From contig JALGPY010000034.1 of NCBI GenBank assembly GCA_023055425.1, forward strand, positions 3,042,584 to 3,106,583: a DNA stretch of 64,000 nucleotides. Direction: 5' to 3'. The notes beneath the pieces are model-generated. The model saw only the letters and a list, made by a program, of their open reading frames with translations, did not search any database and was not told the origin of the DNA. The position numbers and the translations under genes were made by a program. Below, piece after piece: positions 55,127-64,000 of the stretch (within the stretch, counting starts at the first letter, position 1; each line of letters begins with the position of its first letter). The DNA is from Linanthus parryae. Taxonomy: Eukaryota > Streptophyta > Magnoliopsida > Ericales > Polemoniaceae.

Positions 55127-57393
55127 TCATCTGAACAAAGAAGCCATCTAAACATCCACACCATTGGGTGATGATTAATTTACTTGGTACCTCTCTGATA
55201 TGGGTCAACTGATCCAACACACCGCGACGTCAAGCATCGAGTTGATTAGTTATTTAGTTATTTAATTCGTTGTTAGTGATTAAACATTTTATTTTGTTAT
55301 TTAGTTAAATTAGTGGACCGCGTTTTCTTGTAATTTCTTTCGTTGTCCGTAGAGTCGAACCGTCTAAGTTAGCGTTAGGAGTCTAGCTTATTTTTATATT
55401 TGTTAGTTATTATTATCGGATCATCAATAAAAAATACAATATTTCGTCCAGTGTTTCGTGTGTGTGGAGAAAGATAGCATGCTCACAAACAACATTGGTT
55501 TTCATAAATCTAGTTAAGAGGGTCAGATAGATGTGAGTTCTGAAACTCTTGCCTAAAAGCTCAAAGTAAAGCGTTGTTTTTTTGCTAGAAACAAGCTTGG
55601 CGATAACGCTTATTCTAAATAGGAAAACCCAGGTTTGCTCTGCCACAGACATATCAAAAAACCTATTTCAGATTTGCATTACGGTCATCCTATTCAATTT
55701 CCTAACCACTTGATAAAAGTTTCATCACTAAAAACATTTCTCACTAAATACTTGTAGTTTTTAACTTTAGAACTACCCTAAAACCTCATACGGTTTACCC
55801 AACAACAGAAGCGTACATGAAAATTATCCTTCTAGAGCCCTCAATCTAATTGGAAAAAAAATTCCACTCCCCACACTCGTATCAGTAATCCACAATGGTC
55901 CACTAGGAGATTTTCTATGTTTCATCCTCCACGAAAGAAATTAGATATAACACTTAAAACAACCAGTTGGTTACGACTAAACAAAATGCTCCTATCAAAT
56001 CGTTGGCAAACTCATTTTATACTACTCCTACACTAAACAGCAAGACCTTTAAGCAGCAAGTCCTTTTGTCCTAGAGTAGATGACTGAGGCACATAACTTC
56101 TACAAAGTGGCCGGCTTCTATACAACTGTCTCAAGGATGATATTTTTATTCCCGAATTCACTCAATGCAAGTACAAATAGGCAGAAGAAATCAACGAAAT
56201 CTCATATGTAATCGTCCACCTTCCTTGTCCAAATCTCATATGTAAGTAACAAATAAGCATAAGAGCTCCAATCGATTGAACCTAATCAGTTGAGTTTCTG
56301 TTCAGTCCTAAATTGAACGAATAGAGAGATTGAACGCAAACCAAAATAAAAAAGGCTTACCCCCATCGGCTTCGTCGACCAGCGAACTATAACCGGAAGC
56401 CTAGAACACGTTTCAAGAATAAAGAAGATTGATCTGGGGCTTCGAGATATATACAGAGAAAGTTGGGGCGAGGGTGAGGGAGAAGAAAAGAGAGTTAGAG
56501 AAGGAAAGTAAAAGTCAGATGAATCCCCAATTACGATTGATTCCACACTTTTATAATGTAAATAACCACTTGACGAAAAAATCCAATGTAAATAACTACT
56601 TGGCAACTAAATAGATATAAACACTACCAAGGATTGACCATGCTTTTTCTAATGTAGACCCTTTGTACATTGTAATGCATTAGACCACGAGTCGTTCAAA
56701 AAGTGTAAAATGCCCCTTAGAATATTTTCTTTTTCACGATGGCATATTTCAATCAACTCGCAGACAAGGAGACACTTCCCCTTAACGTTTTCACGGAGAA
56801 AATTTAGTTATTCCAAGAGAACAACATGGCATGAGGCGCTCTACGTCATTCAATAACTTACACCTATGGCCAAAATGGTTCACCATTACCGATGTAATAA
56901 AAAATCAACGTCGTATTTGTATTTTTTCTCTCTCCCATTCACCCCCGCTTTTATTATACATATTATGAACTGTAAGAGCACCAAAGAATCGCTTGTTTTG
57001 AGGTGATATATATGCCTCCTAGAATTTTGGAGGTATGCGTTTTGTATCTGCAGTGAAGAACGTGGCTATTGAACTGGGCCCAACAATTCAATTCTATGAA
57101 ATTTTCCTCATCATGGTTCTAGGAGATTTCCAGCACCAATGGAAAACCCTTCAGACTGAATTGTCAACAGAAGAATTGAAATCAATTTTCTAAGAAAATA
57201 TATAATCAGTAGTCCAAAAAATATCGTGACTAGTCAAACAGTTGAAAAGCTATCACCTGTTGTTTCACAAGAAAAGCTAGAGATCAAACCAATTCGACAA
57301 CCTAAAGCAAGGCAAGCATACAGAGCAAAATAAAGTGTTTGATCTTGAACTAAAGTATTGAAAACAAGAATTACTACTAAACTTTCATTTTCT
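55127..57393. other. Intergenic stretch, no gene recognised
   Basis: About 2.3 kb, AT-rich. A purine-rich block at 56440-56520 and short open frames show nothing I can assign. I find no terminal repeats. Confidence 0.5.
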
Positions 57394-57705
57394 CTAATTA
57401 ACTGAAGCCAAGCTCTCGCTGTAATGGAAGAAATTAGTGTAACATGGCGATGGTAACTCCGTGACAGCTCCAGTCTTCATATTGCACAAACAATAGTCCA
57501 AGCCATTAAGAACAAGCAAATTAAACTCATCAGCGTTACCAAAGAACCCTTGTGGATGTCTGACACTATACTCCTGTGGTGTACAAGTCAGTTGCTTAGA
57601 CCATGAATTGCTCCCACCACCAGAATCATCCTTAATCAACACCCACACATAAAAGCTGAAACTGTCAACGCTAGAATTATACTCCGAACGAGCAATCATC
57701 GCAAC
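57394..57705 (-). pseudogene. F-box/FBA pseudogene, 3' part
   Basis: On the minus strand it reads VAMIARSEYNSSVDSFSFYVWVL, QLTCTPQEY, GFFGNADEFNLLVLNGLD and ends YSESLASVN. It is the end of the gene whose front lies at 59710-60516. The codons at the two sides of the GCAAC duplication (DTVA and VAMIA) match the intact paralog at 49914-51089 (DAVALIARSDY). Confidence 0.88.
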
Positions 57706-58159
57706 TGTTGAATTTGTGACTTGACTCAAATTGGCAGCAAAGTCAAAATCAGGTTTTGGAAATAAAGTTGTTTCCAAACTCATGTGGGCTTGGTGAATCC
57801 CACCACCGCCCCATATGAGTATAAATACATGCACACAAACACATAGAGAACAACACACACACAAGTTATACATGCAGTGCCTTAGAGAGGCTTTGGTGCC
57901 TTAGAGAGGTTTCTTTTGTGCGTGTGTGTTTGGGGTGGGTGTTTCGGGTTGTCGCGGCGTGCATTGTAATTGGGTTTCCTTCTTAATAAAATATCTGGTT
58001 CTGGCCGTGGAGGTAGCTAGCGGGTTCGTTCCGAATTCGCTAGTGAACCACGTTAAATATCTGTCTCGTTCTTGTTTTTCTTTCGTCGTTCTTGCTCGAA
58101 TACCCATACGTTATAACAAACTGGTACCAGAGCTCAGAAACAGGAGTTCTGTTACAACA
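57706..58159 (+). repeat. 5' LTR of the 2.0-kb element
   Basis: Starts tgttgaatttg, ends gttacaaca. Contains its own primer-site-like tggtaccagagct near 58119-58131. Confidence 0.9.
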
Positions 58160-58219
58160 AACTGGTATCAGAGCCAGGTCAGGAGGAATATCAGTTTTAA
58201 CAAACTGGTATCAGAGCCG
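58119..58219 (+). repeat. Three consecutive primer-site-like copies across the LTR end
   Basis: aacaaactggta(c/t)cagagc occurs at about 58115, 58158 and 58199 within about 42-base spacing. The first lies inside the LTR (also in the right LTR near 59673), the second acts as the actual primer site, and the third lies just beyond it. Confidence 0.9.
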
Positions 58220-59234
58220 GGGTTCCAAGATCAGGGTGGAGCCAAGAGCTAGGGTTTCACGTTTTGGTGGAACTCAAAGCTAGGGTTTTGCGATTCAGGT
58301 GGAGCAGGCTATCGAGAGTAGGGTCGAGATTCCGCCAAGAACGATGTCTCGTTTGGCGATCAAGATCGATCTGTTTGTGAGAGAGAAGCAGGTACACCCA
58401 CCATCTGAAGCCCCGTGGAGGGGGCTGTCCGGGCTCCTGACAGAGCAATCTGGCGCACATATGATTAGGCATGCAAGGGATCTTGCAAATCCAGCACGCA
58501 TTCGGTATTGGCGCGAATCTGGCGGTTCACGCGCATCTGGCGTTCTGGCGATTGACGTTTAGGCGCAATCTGGCTCCCGGCAAGGAGCATCTAGCGTGTG
58601 AAATTGAATCTGGTTCTGGCTCATGCGTTGCAGGAACTCGTAGGAGTTGGAGCAACGACATGGAGCATCTGGCGCATGAGATTTCTGGCACGCGCATCTT
58701 GTTCTGGTTCTGACGCGCATTATGGACGAGTTTGTTCTGGCGTGCATCAGGTTTTGCAGCGTGTACCATGACACGCACTGAGCTCGCATCTGGCACGATC
58801 TGTTTCTGGCGAGCATCTGGCGCATCTGAGGCATACGGGGCGCATCGGGCATGACAATTTGGGCACTCGTCATCGGTGCATCTGGTCTGGATGACATCTG
58901 GGCATTCTGTCATGGTGCATCTGTCTGGCGTAATTGGGCGCATCTGGAATACATTCGGTCCTGCTTTCTCAGTGAATGTATTCGAGTCTGGTTCTGGGTG
59001 GAGCACTTGTTTCTGTTTCCGTAAGTGCAACCACATCGGGCGCATTCGTTGCAGGAACGTATGATAGTTGGAGCAACGATTTGGCGATTCGGGTTTCGCA
59101 TACAGCTGCGAAAAATCTGTTTGAGGAGGCGTGCTCGTTTCAGGTTCTGGGAGACGCATACGGTTCGGATTTGAGAAGAGAAGCATCAGGTTCCGTTTCA
59201 GGTTTCTGATTTGATTCAAGTCAAGGTGGCGATT

Positions 59235-59709
59235 TGTTGAATTTGTGACTTGACTCAAATTGGCAGCAAAGTAAAAATCAGGTTTTGGAAATAAAGTTGT
59301 TTCCAAACTCATGTGGGCTTGGTGAATCCCACCACCGCCCCATATGAGTATAAATACATGCACACAAACACATAGAGAACAACACACACACGGATTATAC
59401 ATGCAGTGCCTTAGAGAGGCTTTGGTGCCTTAGAGAGGTTTCTTTTGTGCGTGTGTGTTTCGGGTGGGTGTTTTGGGTTGCCGCTGTGGCCGTTGTGGCC
59501 ACGGCGGCGTGCATTGTAATCGGGTTCTCTTCTCAATAAAACATCTGGTTCTGGCCGTGGAGGTAGCTAGCGGGTTCGTTCCGAATTCGCTAGTGAACCA
59601 CGTTAAATATCTGTCTCGTTCTTGTTTTGCTTTCGTCGTTCTTGCTCGAATACCCACACGTTATAACAAACTGGTACCAGAGCTCTGAAACTGGATTTCT
59701 GTTACAACA
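59235..59709 (+). repeat. 3' LTR of the 2.0-kb element
   Basis: 475 bp, repeats 57706-58159 with about 15 or more substitutions and a gc-rich expansion near 59478-59512. Followed by GCAAC. Confidence 0.9.
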
Positions 59710-60516
59710 GCAACAGTGTCTCTGTAACCTTCAAGACCTGCGTAAGTGCTAGTAGGACAAGGAGACACAATGTGCTCAAAAACCTCATCAACCATGTCAA
59801 AGTATAGAATATACTTGATGTTCATGCGCTTTCCGTTACTATAACCTATTGCCCAGTACATGCACTTGTTTGAGCACACTTCGTAGTCCAACATATCACA
59901 GTCTGGAAAACTCATATGGCGGTTATACAATGTCTTCACACTCCAAGAGTTACACTTCGATATGAATGTACCTAGATGGGCACTAATCCCTTCTTCTCCA
60001 TATATCAACAGATGCCGCCAACACCTTGAAAGTGTTTTTGACAGGGTCGAAACAAAATCCTGCACAACACCTCTGAGGTAGCGACACATCGTCCACAGGA
60101 CCTTTCCTTTTAAACTCCATGGTTGCAGAATTCCAGAGTGCAAAGTCATTTTGCTCTCCTATAGAAGGTGTTAGGGATAAACAAACTACTCCTTTAGAAC
60201 TACCCACTATCCTTAAATTATAGTCTGTGTAACCGGGAATAGTCAGATTCACCGGAAAATCGAAGATCCGGAAGGAGAAGGTGGTGTCAGATAGTGGATT
60301 CCGACTTGCATAATGATTTCAATGATAGTAAAAAGAGACTTGCTTGTTGTGTTTGTTGGTAGCATAGTGAATATCTATAAATCGTGGAGATATGATGATT
60401 TCGTACCGATTTTTGCAGACGCACTTAAACTGTAGCAAAGACTTGACCGGTAGCCTATGAAGGATCTCTCTTATCACATCGAGCGGCAACTCCTTTTTCC
60501 TTCCTGTCGTCTCCAT
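59710..60516 (-). pseudogene. F-box/FBA pseudogene, 5' part
   Basis: The frame starts at ATG 60516 (METTGRKKELPLDVIREILHRL) with an F-box (LPVKSLLQFKCVCKNRYEII). An in-frame TGA at 60319-60321 follows VSFYYH; the same frame goes on as NLTIPGYTDYNLRIVGSSKG, ALWNSATMEFKR and ends in a shift near 60000. The next frame continues (LGTFISKCNSWSVKTL, CMYWAIGYSNGK) to the LTR insertion at 59709. Stop, frameshift and insertion together mark a pseudogene. Closest relative here is the intact gene at 49914-51089. Confidence 0.9.
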
Positions 60517-61404
60517 CGTCTACCTGCAGCGAGGAAAATATGTATTACTTGGTGATGACTGGCCTAGGGTGTGATACATAATGCGTGTATTCCCTGTAGA
60601 AGTAGAAATATATGAGGAACTTCAAAAGTTTTAGTGAAGTCACCAAACTTTAGGATTTATGCATTTAAGCCCTACAAGAAGAGGGGGACCGAGGATTTTT
60701 TTTCCAGTGCGGGCTAAATAATTAAAACATAAAATATTAATGAATAACATAAACAAAAGAGATAATAATTAAATTCAGTGGGGATTAAATTAACTGCATT
60801 TAATAGACATTTTAATAGGCTAGAATTACAATTTCTCTTAGTTGTGTAGGGGTTATAGCCCTCACACCTCAAAGGGTGGTTCCGCCATGTCCGCTACCAG
60901 TTACCCAGTACTCTTATTTAACTGCGTGACATTAAGAGTTGAAAAGACATGTTGTTGAAAACATATGTATTACATGGTGATAACAGTGAATACATGAACA
61001 TCCACCGTAATTGGATTTCAAAAATTTCCCTTCCCACCGAATGGCGCTTCAAGCCTTCGCGTAATCTGATTTCACGTTGTTCTACAAACATGTTCAATCT
61101 TGAACACATGTGTCTTATATGGTGATGAACACTGAATAAATGAACATCCACCGAAATTGGAGTTCGAAAATTTCCCTTACCACCGAATGGGGCTTCAATC
61201 CTAGCGTAATCTGATTTCACATTGTTCTACAATTCTCTGCTTTTCATAACATGTCTACATATGTTGGATCAACCTTGGTAGATAAGAGTGTTGTGAGGTA
61301 GGTGACGGAGATGTTTCCGAACCCCAACAGTGATCTTATCAACTTCAAACAAAGAGCCGAAGAGTTTCGCTGTGGGAAAATCTCATTTTACCTAAGGTTG
61401 TAAC
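60517..61404. other. Intergenic stretch with a tandem duplication
   Basis: Two adjacent copies of about 145 bp (60961-61105 and 61106-61232) share catgaacatccaccg, ttcccttcccaccgaatgg (with changes) and cgtaatctgatttcac. No gene recognised. Confidence 0.6.
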
Positions 61405-61714
61405 TATTAGAATATTGGGGAGTTAGATGCATTTTCTATTTTGTATTTTACATACACTGAGGGTGCTTATTTGTATTTCTTTGAAAATCTGTTGCCTTTC
61501 TGAATTCCTCATACTTTCATGTCCAGCTGTATTTGATGGTGTCACTGGTCCTAGGTGTCATCATCTGATTGGTTGGATATTTGACAGTGTTAGGTTTCTT
61601 TTATCACTTTCCTTTTGGGTGTATTTTTCATCATCTTTCAATTCAATGAATGAACATGGATTTTCCCTCCAAATTGTCCTCTCTTCTTCTTCTGTTTGGT
61701 GTTCTTTGATCTCA
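61405..61714 (+). repeat. Probable 5' LTR of a Copia element
   Basis: The start tattagaatattgg resembles a Copia LTR beginning TGTTAGAATATT with one change; the end is placed at ctca 61711-61714 before the primer site. The second LTR is beyond the window, so both limits are approximate. Confidence 0.45.
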
Positions 61715-61725
61715 GTTCTTTGATA

Positions 61726-61737
61726 TGGTATCAGAGG
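61726..61737 (+). other. Primer binding site of the right-end Copia element
   Basis: tggtatcagagg, the initiator-Met type, about 40 bp before the gag ATG. Confidence 0.8.
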
Positions 61738-61775
61738 TGATGAATTGCTGTCTGTTTCTTCTTTGATTCTCTGTT

Positions 61776-64000
61776 ATGGCTTTGACTGACGATTCTCCGG
61801 CCTCGCCGCATCGATCTGGAGCTTCTCCGGTCATTCTCGATGGCTCATCTCCTTATTTCCTTACGAATTCAGATCATCCAGGTATCACTTTGGTTTCTCA
61901 ACCTCTTACTGGTGATAATTTCAACACCTGGTTTCGTTCTATGTCTTTGGCTTTGGAAGCGAAAAACAAGCTTGATTTCGTTAATGGCTCGTTGTCAATT
62001 CCTTCAATTACTAGTGAATTCTTTGCTCTATGGCGCCGTTGTGACATTATGGTCATCTCTTGGATTCTGAATTCTGTTTCTAAGGATATAGCTGCTAGTG
62101 TAGTGTATCGATCTACTTCTGCTGAGATCTGGCAAGACCTTATTGAACGTTTTTCTCAGAAAAATCGTCCTATGGTTTACCAGCTTCGTAAGGCTATTTC
62201 TCTGTTAAAGCAAGATTCTCTCTCTGTTACTGCGTATTTTACAAAATTTCGTTCTCTCTGGGATGATCTCAGTAATCACAAAGCTATGGCAGTCTGCTCT
62301 TGTGGAGGATGTATTTCTGGTAATTGTCAGGTTTTGTTTAGGTTGTATGCAGAGCAACAAGAAGAACTTATTATCCAGTTTCTTATGGGACTTAATGATG
62401 GTTACACAGCAATTAGGGAGCAAATTCTTTTGACAGAACCTTTACCTTCAATGAATAAGGTTTTCTCTCAAGTTTTACAACAAGAGAAGCAAAGAGAAAT
62501 CAGTGTTGGAGCTTCTGCACCTCAAATGGCTATGTATTCACAATTTATGCATATGAATGTTGGGAATTCTTCTCAAGATCATGCAGCTAATTCAATCCAG
62601 TCAACTCAGAGGTTTAATGGAAGACCTAAACCAGTTTGTTATCACTGTGGTGGTACTGGACATATCAAAGAGAGGTGTTGGAAATTGGTTGGCTATCCAC
62701 CTGGTTTTAAAGGCAAGTACTCACAGCCATCTAAGCCACAAACACAACCTCAGATGCAATCTCAAGTTCATAATGCTGTCAGCCAACGTGGAAATGTGTC
62801 ATCTCAGCTCTCTCAGTCTCAATGTGAACAAGTCATGAATTATATTCATAACCAAAAGTTCAATAAGGGCAGTTCTAGTTCAGAAATCCATTCTCTAGCA
62901 GATCATGAAGATGCTTCATTCACACATCATGTGAATACAGCTCATTTTGAGAGTCCATTACAACACTCTGCAGCTAGCAAGTTTTCTAATTCAGCTCATT
63001 CCTTCATGGCAGGTGTTTTCAAATCTTATTCTTTTCAATCAAATGTAGTTGCTGATTTTGACTTTCCTAAGTCCTGGATTATAGACTCAGGAGCCACAGA
63101 TCACATGTGTTGTGATATTTCTCATTTTGCCTCATACATGCCTGTGACAAATACTTTTGTGCATTTGCCAAATGGTAAGAGTATTGTGGTGGCTAACATT
63201 GGTACTGTTAAGCTTAATCATGCTATCACTCTTGAAGGAGTTCTTCATGTGCCCAGTTTTCATTTTAATTTGTTATCTATGACAAAGATGATCCAATCAC
63301 ATGCTTGTCATTTCATTTGTGACTTGGAAGGGTGTTCTATAATCAGAAGTGATTCTAAAGAGGTTCTTGGATCTGGATTCAAACAAGGAGGTTTATATTT
63401 GTTCAAAAGTGAGAACAAAGCTGTTTCTTCTTTTAGTGGTCACAGTTCTAGTGTTTTGTCTCTTAAAGTTTGGCATGACAGATTTGGACATCCATCTGAC
63501 ACCAAACTGCAGTTGCTTCTTAAACATTTACCTCATTCTCCTAATAAGCTATTAGATCCATGTTCTGTGTGCCCTCAAGCCAAGCAGAGAAAGAAGTTTT
63601 TTCCACATTTCAACCATGTTTCAGCTAATCTGTTTGATCTTATACATATTGATACATGGGGACCTTATAGGGTGCCAACTTATGAAGGACATCAATATTT
63701 TCTGACTATTGTTGAAGATCATTCCAGAACTACTTGGGTGTTTCTTATGGTACACAAATCTGAGGCAATTGATATTATACCTTATTTTTGTGAAATGGTT
63801 GAGACACAATTTTCAAAAAAGGTCAAGGTCATCAGAAGTGATCAAGCACCAGAATTGAAAATGGTTGATTTCTTTGCAAAAAAGGGAATGGTGCACCAAA
63901 TGAGCTGCATAGAGACTCCTGAACAGAATTCTATAGTGGAGAGAAAGCACCAACACTTGCTTAATGTGGCAAGATCTCTGAGGTTTCAGTCAAATCTTCC
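61776..64000 (+). CDS. Copia Gag-Pol polyprotein, 5' part (runs off the window)
   Basis: An open frame starts at ATG 61776 (MALTDDSPASPHRS) and stays open to the last base, about 741 codons. Gag shows the Retrotran_gag_3-type start (LTGDNFNTWFRSMSLAL) and a UBN2-like core. A CCHC knuckle (CYHCGGTGHIKERC) is at about residue 289. The protease has DSGATDHMC near 433, followed by GAG-pre-integrase (VWHDRFGHPSDTKL) and the integrase core up to the glutamate (IDTWGPY, IRSDQAPEL, SIVERKHQHLL). Reverse transcriptase and RNase H must lie further right. Gag type and short LTR suggest the Ale/Retrofit group. No stop or shift was found. Confidence 0.92.
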   Translation, partial: MALTDDSPASPHRSGASPVILDGSSPYFLTNSDHPGITLVSQPLTGDNFNTWFRSMSLALEAKNKLDFVNGSLSIPSITSEFFALWRRCDIMVISWILNSVSKDIAASVVYRSTSAEIWQDLIERFSQKNRPMVYQLRKAISLLKQDSLSVTAYFTKFRSLWDDLSNHKAMAVCSCGGCISGNCQVLFRLYAEQQEELIIQFLMGLNDGYTAIREQILLTEPLPSMNKVFSQVLQQEKQREISVGASAPQMAMYSQFMHMNVGNSSQDHAANSIQSTQRFNGRPKPVCYHCGGTGHIKERCWKLVGYPPGFKGKYSQPSKPQTQPQMQSQVHNAVSQRGNVSSQLSQSQCEQVMNYIHNQKFNKGSSSSEIHSLADHEDASFTHHVNTAHFESPLQHSAASKFSNSAHSFMAGVFKSYSFQSNVVADFDFPKSWIIDSGATDHMCCDISHFASYMPVTNTFVHLPNGKSIVVANIGTVKLNHAITLEGVLHVPSFHFNLLSMTKMIQSHACHFICDLEGCSIIRSDSKEVLGSGFKQGGLYLFKSENKAVSSFSGHSSSVLSLKVWHDRFGHPSDTKLQLLLKHLPHSPNKLLDPCSVCPQAKQRKKFFPHFNHVSANLFDLIHIDTWGPYRVPTYEGHQYFLTIVEDHSRTTWVFLMVHKSEAIDIIPYFCEMVETQFSKKVKVIRSDQAPELKMVDFFAKKGMVHQMSCIETPEQNSIVERKHQHLLNVARSLRFQSNL

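Larger units (their letters stand above)
57706..59709 (+). mobile_element. Small non-autonomous LTR retrotransposon in an F-box gene
   Basis: LTRs lie at 57706-58159 (454 bp) and 59235-59709 (475 bp, with a 21-bp longer gc-rich part), flanked by GCAAC (57701-57705, 59710-59714). The primer site tggtatcagagcc is at 58163-58175 and a purine-rich tract precedes the right LTR. The 1075-bp interior has no gag or pol and is full of repeated words such as gcgcatctgg and ttctggcg. The LTR has a TATA box (tataaata, 57820-57827) and an aataaa (57984-57989). LTR divergence of roughly 3-4% by eye makes it an older insertion. Confidence 0.9.

Noticed and set aside
58527..59402. Minus-strand 291-codon ORF in the 2.0-kb LTR element
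   Set aside because: It is a by-product of the word-repetitive interior and runs into the LTR; no domain and opposite to the element's orientation.

Overview
This window is nuclear DNA from a flowering plant, most likely a eudicot. It holds a small cluster of F-box genes of the F-box-associated (FBA) type, embedded in and repeatedly broken by LTR retrotransposons of the Copia, Athila-like Gypsy and Tat-like Gypsy kinds, plus short non-autonomous LTR elements, two Helitrons and a Mutator-like DNA element. I see no rRNA or tRNA gene and nothing bacterial or organellar. The species cannot be named from sequence alone.

Left block, 1-20986: a minus-strand Copia element (its left LTR is cut by the window start) that landed in a DUF4283-type gene. 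Its gag reading frame is split at 4669-18152 by a complete, young, plus-strand Athila-type Gypsy element with target duplication ATGAG. That element has one long gag-pol frame, a second ORF in the envelope-like position, and 14 copies of a palindrome, tgcgtatatacgca or a close variant, arranged in pairs.

Middle-left block, 20987-31768: the DUF4283 remnant, an F-box fragment, two relics of one Copia family, and an F-box pseudogene split by a 2.3-kb non-autonomous LTR element whose two 484-bp LTRs look identical. Then comes a Mutator-like element with about 100-bp terminal inverted repeats and a small Helitron inside it, and a Copia reverse transcriptase scrap.

Central block, 31769-49679: a minus-strand gag-only LTR element (TR-GAG-like, about 2.7 kb before interruption, target duplication GAAGC). 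A 15.2-kb plus-strand Tat-type Gypsy element (32656-47836, target duplication CCAAC) is inserted in it. The Tat element has decayed gag-pol with two RNase H domains, a tandem array of about 55-bp units after pol, and an antisense gene on the opposite strand. This antisense gene has six exons, starts with a plant mobile domain, and its five GT-AG introns join exons in compatible phase. I regard it as the most interesting item in the window.

Right block, 49680-64000: an intact minus-strand F-box gene, an AT-rich 1.4-kb Helitron, an RNase H (LINE-type) relic, an intact plus-strand F-box gene, and an F-box pseudogene split by a 2.0-kb LTR element with repeated primer binding sites at its LTR edge. 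The window ends in the 5' part of a plus-strand Copia element whose frame stays open to the last base.

Only two F-box genes (49914-51089 and 54005-55126) look like functional host genes. They probably encode substrate receptors of SCF ubiquitin ligases. Nearly everything else is mobile DNA. By-eye LTR divergence agrees with the nesting order: Athila about 0.4% inside Copia about 1.0%, and Tat and its TR-GAG host both about 1.8-1.9%.
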